14,927 nt of DNA. Source: Flavobacteriales bacterium. GTDB taxonomy: Bacteria; Bacteroidota; Bacteroidia; Flavobacteriales_D; SKUL01. The notes beneath the pieces were generated by a model. The model made no database searches. It was not told the DNA's origin and saw only the letters and a program-made list of their open reading frames with translations. The stretch lies in assembly GCA_007129985.1 (NCBI GenBank), contig SKUL01000134.1:1-14927 (forward strand). The letters run 5' to 3'. Shown one piece after another: positions 9,101 to 13,498 of this stretch; position 1 is the stretch's first letter, and each line of letters opens with the position of its first letter. The translations under genes and the position numbers were made by a program.

Positions 9101-9527
9101 GAACCAAATCAGTCCTCTGCTCACCGCCGGCGATTACGAAGCCCGCGTTCGTGTGCAGCAAGGAGGTATCCTCGGTGACTACGGTCCGGTATGTACTTTC
9201 ACCATCAGTGGTCCGGAGGCTCCTGCCGACGAAACCCCTGCGCTTCGCACAATGGCAGAAAACAGCTCTATGTTGTACCCCAACCCCAACATGGGCACAG
9301 AGGTACGTCTTGAGCTTGCAGGCCTTGGCGATGACAACCACGAGGTAATGATCCAGATTTACGACATCAACGGACAGTTGATCCAGAATGAAGGATTTGG
9401 GCAAGTAGGCGACAGTGTAAGCCGACTCATTCACTTCAACAGAAACCTTGCTACAGGAATGTACATGGTACATGCGGTAGTGGATGGTGAGCGCTTCGCT
9501 ACCGAGCGAATGATTATTGTGCATTAA
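3162..9527 (+). CDS. Giant modular T9SS-secreted surface protein (SBBP propeller, six-Cys repeats, Cys/Trp modules)
   Basis: This is a 2121-residue protein predicted to be exported by Sec and then by the type IX system; no enzyme motif was recognised, so an adhesive or structural surface role is an inference. Domains in order: signal peptide (1-35, MKAFFNSKHLLK then a hydrophobic run); DUF7948-like domain starting HFMENKGQV near 62; seven SBBP repeats (292-728); five six-cysteine repeats (737-1284); Cys/Trp module 1 (1291-1335); a beta-sandwich region interrupted by module 2 (1387-1435); a GCTDPEATNFDPD motif near 1487-1511; a PPC-like region interrupted by module 3 (1606-1658); three fibronectin-like repeats (about 1702-2018); and a T9SS type A sorting domain (2037-2121, LYPNPN to the end). 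The open frame extends upstream to 2820, but that part overlaps the divergent kinase and its promoter. ATG 3162 gives a good signal peptide; ATG 3207 is the alternative. No convincing promoter was found. Confidence 0.93.
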   Translation: MKAFFNSKHLLKIKIMRLVALILVGALSTGYQVKAAAEFGMRKHADLSKVKAWQKDASNAVHFMENKGQVLDFSGNPASFVKFALDRDETMIFLLKEPGIAWQFQRVHYPDGYEELHLRRGDDRGDFLGKLKELNAEVRTETYRMDMVLQHANPNPTISTEGKSEDYFNYYNNGVLEVHHFEKVTYHDVYPGIDWVVYTNESGLKYDFIVHPGADPNQIKLEFRHHEELYLDDEGNLIHGNRLGNFTEFAPVSFQKGREVHTHFKLDNDILRFELGDYNLNETLIIDPARIWATYYGGSGFENGYATDVDNEDNVYLAGRTGSSNNIASGGHQETIGGFESAFLVKFNSSGVRLWGTYYGGSNDDGVWECAIDGSNNVYVAGWSYSSDNIASGGHQNTLGGDADAMLVKFNSSGVLQWATYYGGTGQDFAVGCATAPDGSVYMTGETNSANNIASGGHQNAFGGSTDAFLVKFNAMGVRQWGTYYGGSGAEQGTGCAADALGNVYLTGFTGSTSAIADGGHQNTFGGGSEDAFLVKFNSSGVRQWGTYYGGAGTDRGVNVAVDPDQNIVVAGASTTPTGLASGGHQNVNNGSWDALLVKFDPMGVRQWATYYGSSGDDQASSCAIDGLGNIYFSGWSNSVSGIASGGFQNANNGGYDGILVKFSTSGVLDWATYYGGADWDFGHACAVDSEDNVYLAGNTPATSGIASGGHQNVFGGGFNDAFLVKFEGAESPATPCIHSLVYGFATAPGNNVPAVAATCALAGGYIEINSVVSGETYEFASSTATDWLVLTDDADNVLVEGTTPINWIATFNGTVHLHISEDSDCNTGGGCRQPTVTCTSCGSPPCLHPNEQESVFAPADTIPFSIPDCVFPEQYITVLDVTLDKTYIFSSSIATDWFVLTDDANNVLAEGTTPITWTATFNGTVRLHLSTDAECGVDTDCREITIQCTTCLNFASCVHSIGIGDASAPSNSIPVSISSCVFAGNYNTVNDLVAGQTYEFTSSVGTDWLLLTDEANNLLSEGTTPISWTATFSGTVRLHISANANCGTEGLCRTTTVACTSCSLVSCAFEDAFGSGSASGVNIVVSITTCVFAGEYSVIENIAAGSTYEFTSSVETDWLVLTDAANNTLVEGTTPISWNATFSGTVRLHVSAASDCSTEMDCRETTVQCTSCPSPTGCIHGQEYELVSAPSSNEVNTIINCSFAGEYNTILDIVDGQTYNFSSSTSSDWLVLTDNADNLLLEGDSPISWTATFSGSVRLHISTDPNCGSQNLCRDITIVCTSCPGSASICCDDPFVGAGCPQYPGCEDAICALDPFCCDVTWDADCVTAALLLCGVEECTPIDCVAPTVNFNSFIDCSTGTYELSVDIGDNGNASFYQVQIGAPACDQPQSFVGFPDDVACQDAICAVDVFCCVIEWDAACAAAASSNSACTGCLAPQATTIGLFQGGTSGTLGTFPIGTEVDVYILHNWSSTCSQFFTVGATGSCGCTDPEATNFDPDATFDDGSCNYTLFNNNCSGAVSLNVVEWPDVNNTLGTLTGATGSGLPACTGVSGLDVFYSFHAATHNHYIINLNAFGGFEGAVVELWDGCSGSLVECFAADPTTDCGQAQGFGNAGFPADLTCETAVCGQDPFCCDNTWDGLCAGIALNEEATACAGCLGGDPAFPALALELPAGDYILRVRNEDGSLITDATGDFLIGVQSFPVAQVQDNPMNPLYACNQSGFQLEDIVGASPQTTGWILDYEWQISEIGGGTSNIWQRGEPNYSTRPSWLGMEYGVTYNVYVRVLVNHPVFGPTWGVFQVDGPNPNAPGASICTVAMSNNVTPTEVRPQYTPTNAQGNPYSLCDLVVAFNVENSEDFRWQFDDGSGSPIEYQRNAPNPAVRLSWVPGLIPGSTYNVAVEVQVGGQWSGYSTVHPITLALPPNNMAVRPQFCGVTHAPSAVILVQAACAYDFYEWEFVNLSTGVTSTAQRPNPGISLNWNQISPLLTAGDYEARVRVQQGGILGDYGPVCTFTISGPEAPADETPALRTMAENSSMLYPNPNMGTEVRLELAGLGDDNHEVMIQIYDINGQLIQNEGFGQVGDSVSRLIHFNRNLATGMYMVHAVVDGERFATERMIIVH
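4035..5345 (+). repeat. Seven SBBP repeats forming a probable seven-bladed propeller
   Basis: Seven tandem coding repeats begin at Trp codons 4035, 4224, 4413, 4602, 4794, 4983 and 5172, so the period is 189 bases (one unit 192). Each reads W-[AG]-T-Y-Y-G-[GS], then a D-x(3)-N-[VI]-Y-like strand in most copies, then a variant of IASGGHQN, and ends near LVKF. This is the SBBP (PF06739-type) pattern. Seven units of about 63 residues fit one closed seven-bladed beta-propeller; the fold is inferred from the repeat number and family. Confidence 0.88.
5370..7013 (+). repeat. Five tandem 110-residue repeats with six invariant cysteines
   Basis: Units start at Cys codons 5370, 5700, 6033, 6363 and 6696, spaced 110 or 111 residues. 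Every copy has C-x22-C near its start and C-x5-C-x6-C-x2-C at its end. In copies 1 and 5 the central gap is 65 residues. The core resembles TDW-[LF]-[VL]-LTD, then EGTTPI-x-W-x-ATF, then GTVRLH. Codon choice differs among copies, so the duplication is not recent. Even cysteine number and a secreted location suggest three disulfides per unit. I do not recognise a named family. Confidence 0.88.
7032..7166 (+). other. Cys/Trp module, copy 1 (in-protein domain)
   Basis: Residues 1291-1335 contain a core of C-x4-C-x5-C-C-x3-W-D-x2-C (ending FCCDVTWDADC), preceded by CCDDPFVGAGC. It follows directly after the fifth six-cysteine repeat. The same core recurs twice more downstream. I do not recognise a named domain for it. 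Confidence 0.75.
7320..7466 (+). other. Cys/Trp module, copy 2, apparently nested in a beta-sandwich domain
   Basis: Residues 1387-1435 run from CDQPQSF through GFPDD and the invariant core (FCCVIEWDAAC) to ACTGC. Sequence before it (FYQVQIGAP) and after it (LAPQATTIGLF, then VDVYILHNWSSTCSQFF) reads like two halves of one fibronectin-like domain, so this copy appears inserted in a loop. The nesting is inference. Confidence 0.65.
7977..8135 (+). other. Cys/Trp module, copy 3, apparently nested in a PPC-like domain
   Basis: Residues 1606-1658 run from CGQAQGF through GFPAD and the core (FCCDNTWDGLC) to ACAGC, matching copy 2 in architecture. The flanks (VVELWDGCSGSLVEC before; LELPAGDYILRVRNEDG after) look like halves of a PPC-type beta-sandwich, so this too appears to interrupt a host domain. 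Confidence 0.65.
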
Positions 9528-9595
9528 ACTGAATTCCTGAACCTTTAAGGTTGAGAGCGACAAGAATGAAAAGCTTGATCCCTCTATGAAAACAG

Positions 9596-9628
9596 ATACC
9601 CCCGGTGAGCAATCGTCGGGGGTATTTT
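9596..9628 (+). terminator. Rho-independent terminator of the giant surface-protein gene
   Basis: A 9-base-pair stem (ATACCCCCG at 9596-9604 with CGGGGGTAT at 9617-9625) and a 12-base loop are followed by a short T run. It lies 69 bases after the stop codon at 9525-9527. Confidence 0.8.
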
Positions 9629-9685
9629 AAACATGAATACTCAGCGAAGTTCGACGATAGAACGACATGAATCTCGCGCGGAGAT

Positions 9686-9709
9686 AAAAAAAGGCCCCTT
9701 ACGGAGCCT
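9686..9709 (-). terminator. Rho-independent terminator of rho
   Basis: On the minus strand, AGGCTCC, a GTAA loop and GGGGCCT form a 7-pair stem with one G-T pair, followed by a run of seven T (positions 9692-9686). It is about 29 bases after the rho stop codon. Together with the facing terminator at 9596-9628 it insulates the two convergent genes. Confidence 0.82.
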
Positions 9710-9737
9710 CTTTTCGTATTGTTGAAATCAAGCGGTC

Positions 9738-11402
9738 TTAGCCGTTCATTGAAATCAGGAATTCTTCGTTGCTTTTGGTGCGCTCCAGTCGGTCTTTTAC
9801 AAATTCCATAGCCTCCAGCGGATTCATATCCGCAAGGTGTTTGCGCAAAATCCACACACGCTGCAAGGTGTCTTTGTCGAGAAGTAAATCCTCACGGCGG
9901 GTACCTGAGGCCAGGATATCAATGGCCGGGTATACACGTCGGTTCGAAATCTTACGATCGAGCTGAAGCTCCATGTTACCTGTTCCCTTGAATTCTTCAA
10001 AAATTACCTCGTCCATCTTGGAGCCCGTTTCTGTCAGGGCTGTGGCGAGAATAGAGAGCGAACCTCCGTTTTCAATTTTTCGGGCGGCACCAAAAAAGCG
10101 CTTGGGCTTCTGCAGTGCGTTGGCGTCCACACCACCGGTCAGTACTTTACCCGACGCAGGTGAAACAGTGTTGTAAGCCCTCGCCAAACGCGTAATAGAG
10201 TCGAGCAGAATTACCACGTCGTGACCGCACTCTACCATTCGCTTGGCTTTCTCAAGCACAAGGTTGGCAATTTTAACGTGTCGGTCGGCAGGCTCATCAA
10301 AGGTAGAGGCAATGACCTCGGCGTTTACGTTGCGCTTCATGTCTGTAACTTCTTCCGGGCGCTCGTCAATCAGCAGAATGATAAGGTAAACCTCCGGGTG
10401 ATTGGCCGCAATGGCGTTTGCAACATCCTGAAGCAAAATCGTTTTACCTGTTTTTGGTTGCGCCACAATCAGTCCGCGTTGGCCTTTTCCAATGGGCGAG
10501 AAGAGATCCATTACACGGGTGCTCGTGTTTCCGGAGCGCGCCGTTATGTTGAATTTTTCATCGGGGAAAAGTGGCGTGAGAAACTTGAATGGAACGCGGT
10601 CACGCACAAACTCGGGGTCGCGCCCATTGATTTCGTCCACCTTTACTAAGGGGAAATATTTTTCTCCCTCGCGGGGAGCACGAACCTCACCGATGATGGT
10701 GTCACCCGTTTTCAAACCGAAAAGTTTGATTTGCGATTGCGAGATGTACACATCGTCGGGCGAGTTGAGGTAGTTGTAATCTGAAGACCGCAGAAATCCG
10801 TAGCCTTCGGGCATGATTTCAATTACACCTTCGGTTTTTACAGGATTGTCAAAAAAGTAGTCGGGCTGCTGTTTTTCGCGGGGCTGACGATCCTGATTTC
10901 TTTCTTGATTACGGTCTTGACGGTGGTCGCGCCTGCTATCCCGTCCCTGATTATCCCTGCTTTGGTGATCACGTCGAGGTTCTCTGCTTTCTTGAGTATT
11001 GCGCTGGTCTCCACTTGTGTTCCTTTGCTGGCGTGGGTCGGAATGATCTCTGCGACGATCTTGCCGACTGTCCTCGCTGCGCCGTGGTGCAGTAGTTTCA
11101 CCATCTTTTGCAGGCTGTGCTTTTGCTTCAGATTTTTCTTCTTTAGCTGCAGCAGGCTCGGGGGTTTTGGTCGGTCTTGGGGTTCTTGCAGGTCGCTGAG
11201 GTCGTTTATTTCGGTCGTCACCCGAAACTGTTTTTCTCTCGGCTGGCTTTTCCTGTGCTGGTGGATTAACAGCTTGCTCATCAAGAATTTTGTATATCAG
11301 CTCCTGTTTTTTAAGCCCTTCTGTTTTTGCGATTTTTAGCTCTTTTGCTATATCTCGCAATTCAGTAACTTTCTTACTGTTGAGTTCAATTATGTCGTAC
11401 AT
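9738..11402 (-). CDS. rho: Transcription termination factor Rho, with long disordered insert
   Basis: Rho is the hexameric RNA-dependent ATPase that translocates on nascent RNA and releases RNA polymerase. The 554-residue protein is longer than E. coli Rho (419). Residues 1-41 are the Rho_N helical domain (LRDIAKELKI). Residues about 45-182 are a low-complexity R/D/Q/N-rich insert. The cold-shock-like RNA-binding domain starts near 185 (PEGYGFLRSSDYNY, DDVYIS). The ATPase core has Walker A QPKTGKT (315-321), the Walker B region VVILLDSITRLAR (396-408), PKRFFGAARKIENGGSLS and DRKISNRRVYPA. ATG 11402 is chosen because MYDIIELNSKKVTELRDIAK is the normal N-terminus; the frame is open for 49 more codons upstream, but these do not resemble Rho. 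All core motifs look intact. A DUF4293 gene diverges upstream, an arrangement I recall from other members of the phylum. Confidence 0.98.
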   Translation of the reverse strand: MYDIIELNSKKVTELRDIAKELKIAKTEGLKKQELIYKILDEQAVNPPAQEKPAERKTVSGDDRNKRPQRPARTPRPTKTPEPAAAKEEKSEAKAQPAKDGETTAPRRSEDSRQDRRRDHSDPRQQRNTSGDQRNTQESREPRRDHQSRDNQGRDSRRDHRQDRNQERNQDRQPREKQQPDYFFDNPVKTEGVIEIMPEGYGFLRSSDYNYLNSPDDVYISQSQIKLFGLKTGDTIIGEVRAPREGEKYFPLVKVDEINGRDPEFVRDRVPFKFLTPLFPDEKFNITARSGNTSTRVMDLFSPIGKGQRGLIVAQPKTGKTILLQDVANAIAANHPEVYLIILLIDERPEEVTDMKRNVNAEVIASTFDEPADRHVKIANLVLEKAKRMVECGHDVVILLDSITRLARAYNTVSPASGKVLTGGVDANALQKPKRFFGAARKIENGGSLSILATALTETGSKMDEVIFEEFKGTGNMELQLDRKISNRRVYPAIDILASGTRREDLLLDKDTLQRVWILRKHLADMNPLEAMEFVKDRLERTKSNEEFLISMNG

Positions 11403-11508
11403 CAAAATGTGTTGTGGTGAAATCTGACTAAGAAGAAAAGTGTGGAATTCGCCTGAAGGATATGAGAGTTGGTTGCGTTTTAACCGTCCTGAACAGGGAA
11501 TATCGCTG

Positions 11509-11537
11509 CAATGATACGACAAATTTGAAATATACAA
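11509..11537 (-). promoter_or_regulatory. Possible rho promoter
   Basis: On the minus strand, TTG (11537-11535), an 18-base spacer and TATCATTG (11516-11509) match TTG / N17-23 / TAnnTTTG with one mismatch. This would give rho an untranslated leader of about 100 bases. Other near-matches (TATATTTC, CAAATTTG) lie close by but lack a correctly spaced TTG. Confidence 0.4.
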
Positions 11538-11589
11538 CCTTTCATTCACAGTTTTTGGAGTGTGGTGGTGCTGCTCAAAACGGGTCTTT

Positions 11590-11597
11590 TATCTTTG
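11590..11597 (+). promoter_or_regulatory. Possible -7 element for the DUF4293 gene
   Basis: TATCTTTG is an exact match to TAnnTTTG and lies 18 bases before the ATG at 11616. No TTG is found at the usual distance upstream, so only half of the promoter is supported. It implies a very short leader. Confidence 0.4.
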
Positions 11598-11615
11598 TCG
11601 CAAAACCTGCTTCCG

Positions 11616-12080
11616 ATGATTCAGCGTATTCAAACCGTCTATCTCGCTCTGGCCATTCTATCCATGGCCTTGATGTTTGCTTTTAAAATTTCCTACATCG
11701 AAACAGCCGATGACCTTGCTGTGATTACGGTGTATGGAGTAACCCTCAACGACCAGCCTGTTCAAAATACCTGGCTCGTGTTGCCACCTTGGGCGTGGAA
11801 TGTGCTCATTATTGCTGCGCTGGTTTCAGCCGTGGTTATGTACCGCAATCGCAGACGGCAGATGTTACTTGCCCGTGCCTCAAGTTTACTCATCATTGCT
11901 TATTTCGTGGTGCTGTACTTTGCAGGAACCTCACTTGCAGATTCATTTACAGGAGTAGAGCGCCCCTCCTACGGAGTGAGCACCTACTTTCCGGTGGTAG
12001 CTTTTGCATTCGTTTTTCTGGCCAACAGAGCCATCAAGAAAGACGAGGATTTGGTGCGTTCGCTCGATAGACTGCGTTAG
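11616..12080 (+). CDS. DUF4293 family four-helix membrane protein
   Basis: This 154-residue inner-membrane protein has no known function. Four hydrophobic segments are visible near residues 7-23, 57-76, 87-104 and 122-139. A basic stretch (YRNRRRQ) after the second segment and a charged C-terminal tail (KKDEDLVRSLDRLR) probably face the cytoplasm. The start MIQRIQTVYLAL is the form I associate with DUF4293; the open frame extends 18 codons further upstream to an ATG at 11562, but that extension would bury the candidate -7 element. It diverges from rho with a 213-base spacer. Assignment rests on recalled family pattern and gene neighbourhood. Confidence 0.85.
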   Translation: MIQRIQTVYLALAILSMALMFAFKISYIETADDLAVITVYGVTLNDQPVQNTWLVLPPWAWNVLIIAALVSAVVMYRNRRRQMLLARASSLLIIAYFVVLYFAGTSLADSFTGVERPSYGVSTYFPVVAFAFVFLANRAIKKDEDLVRSLDRLR

Positions 12081-12088
12081 GTGAAGCT

Positions 12089-12111
12089 AATTATCGCGCT
12101 CTGATAATTTT
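12089..12111. terminator. AT-rich hairpin in the convergent 12080/12091 junction
   Basis: AATTATC (12089-12095) and GATAATT (12103-12109) form a perfect 7-base inverted repeat with a 7-base loop; T residues follow on the plus strand and A residues precede it. It overlaps the stop codon of the minus-strand hydrolase gene and lies just after the DUF4293 stop. The low GC content makes it weak, so its role as a shared terminator is tentative. Confidence 0.4.
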
Positions 12112-13368
12112 GTGTGTGCTCACCTTCCCGTGAATATCATAAACTCGCAGGAAGTAAACCCCCGAACTCAGGTGTGCAAGTGAAATGGGCCGCCCATCAA
12201 CCAGGTTGTCGGTTATCTCCGAAGTGCGCCCCCAACCATCAATCAGCAGGATCCGTCGGATTGCCGGACCGTTATTGGTTATGAACACATCGCCCGAACT
12301 GGGATTGGGGTAGAGAACAACTTTATTTTGTGATGATATGTCCTCCTTGCCTGTGATAATCAGGTTGATTTGTGCGGAACTCACAGCAGAGTCGCAATCG
12401 CTGTAGGCTGTGAGTTGCACGTTGAACATGCCCGCGGTCTCATACACATGTTCAGGGTTTTCTTCATTCGATAAATTACCGTCACCAAAATCCCACAGAT
12501 ATGCATTTGCGTTGGTAGAGAGGTTGGTGAAGGAAACTGGCTCCAAAGGATCTACCGTTGTACTGCTTGTTTCGAAGCTGCTGGTGATATCAAAAAGGCC
12601 AACGCTCCATTGCTCAAGGTTGTTGTAAATCACCGTTTCGGCAGCGTTTCGAATGGTTTCGGCCATGGCAGGAGGAAGAATGAAATTGTAGGATGATGTG
12701 GCCGGGTTTTTCCTGAATAGTACAGTATAAAACGCACATGCTGCTGCAAATGAGCCTGATTCAGAGGGGTGACTTCCGTCGGGGTCATACAGGTCAATAC
12801 CCGGATGATTTTCGATGATATAGCGCCACAATGCTCCTACGGGCGAAACAATGGCGTTGTTCAGCTCTGCCATCAGCATGTATCGCTCGTAGAGCAGGTC
12901 ATCCATTCCCTCATACGTGCAAACAGGCGGCCACGCAGGGCAGTTGCCAGCATCGCCGAACTTTCGCCCCCAGGTCATGTAAAACACAGTTTGTGCGCAA
13001 GGACTACTTTCAAGCACCATGTTATTGAGCTGGGCGGCATAGGGCAGAACCTCGGCTTCAACCTGTGCCATGGGAAAGGAGGGCTTTTGACTCTGTTCCT
13101 GTAGCACCACGTAGCCCCATCCTCCTGCGCCAATTTTCTGGAGAGTGGTTGCATTGCTTACGTGTTGTACAAACGAATATCCCGGCGGAGTGCTGCTGTC
13201 GTGAATAAGTGTATCACCCAGCGAAAGTGCCAGATTTGCCACAATTTGGGGCATGTTGTTGTAATACGTATAGCTGTTGCCTACAAATAGGACGCGCTGT
13301 GTTTGAGATTGACTGAATCCTGCGTACTGGGCCGCAATCAGAACGAAGAGTAATCCTGCTTTTTTCAT
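12091..13368 (-). CDS. Secreted SGNH-hydrolase-like (DUF4886-type) protein with PKD and T9SS sorting domains
   Basis: This is a 425-residue exported hydrolase, probably an esterase or carbohydrate deacetylase; the substrate is unknown. Residues 1-20 are a signal peptide (MKKAGLLFVLIAAQYAGFSQ). The SGNH-like domain starts at 25 with RVLFVGNSYTYYNNMP, where S32 is the likely nucleophile. WGYVVLQEQSQKP (84-96) stands where many SGNH enzymes have the GxND block, as in DUF4886 proteins. DPDGSHPSESG (195-205) supplies the probable catalytic D197 and H200. A PKD domain occupies about 262-338 (YLWDFGDGN, NPEHVYETAG), and a T9SS type A sorting domain about 350-425 (VVLYPNPSSGDVF, SSGVYFLRVYD). The start is the only one giving a good signal peptide. 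It converges with the DUF4293 gene with a 10-base gap and diverges from valS. Confidence 0.9.
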   Translation of the reverse strand: MKKAGLLFVLIAAQYAGFSQSQTQRVLFVGNSYTYYNNMPQIVANLALSLGDTLIHDSSTPPGYSFVQHVSNATTLQKIGAGGWGYVVLQEQSQKPSFPMAQVEAEVLPYAAQLNNMVLESSPCAQTVFYMTWGRKFGDAGNCPAWPPVCTYEGMDDLLYERYMLMAELNNAIVSPVGALWRYIIENHPGIDLYDPDGSHPSESGSFAAACAFYTVLFRKNPATSSYNFILPPAMAETIRNAAETVIYNNLEQWSVGLFDITSSFETSSTTVDPLEPVSFTNLSTNANAYLWDFGDGNLSNEENPEHVYETAGMFNVQLTAYSDCDSAVSSAQINLIITGKEDISSQNKVVLYPNPSSGDVFITNNGPAIRRILLIDGWGRTSEITDNLVDGRPISLAHLSSGVYFLRVYDIHGKVSTHKIIRAR

Positions 13369-13421
13369 CGTACTAAGTTTGGTAGGGGTTGGTACATCCG
13401 GAATTGCAGTTGTTTTCTGGA

Positions 13422-13450
13422 CAAAAATCTGACCCTCAATAACTCATCAA
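13422..13450 (-). promoter_or_regulatory. Possible promoter of the SGNH hydrolase gene
   Basis: On the minus strand, TTG (13450-13448), an 18-base spacer and GATTTTTG (13429-13422) match the phylum consensus with one mismatch at the first base of the -7 element. The predicted leader is about 45-50 bases. Confidence 0.35.
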
Positions 13451-13467
13451 TTCCATTGCAATCTTAC

Positions 13468-13475
13468 TAATTTTG
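13468..13475 (+). promoter_or_regulatory. Possible -7 element for valS
   Basis: TAATTTTG is an exact match to TAnnTTTG and lies 23 bases before the valS ATG. The nearest TTG (13456-13458) is only 9 bases upstream, too close for a normal -33 element. A short hairpin (13478-13493) sits between this element and the start codon. Confidence 0.4.
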
Positions 13476-13498
13476 GCGCTCTTTAAAAAGAGCCTTTC

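Noticed and set aside
9045..9563. 172-codon minus-strand frame over the end of the giant gene
   Set aside because: It is antisense to the well-defined T9SS tail and overlaps the terminator side of the gene; no motif was seen.
10905..11339. 144-codon plus-strand frame within rho
   Set aside because: It is antisense to the low-complexity Rho insert and its hydrophobic look is the complement of Arg/Asp/Gln codons.
11403..11549. Longer rho start at 11549
   Set aside because: The extra 49 residues do not resemble a Rho N-terminus, and the extension would swallow the probable rho promoter; the canonical start is at 11402.
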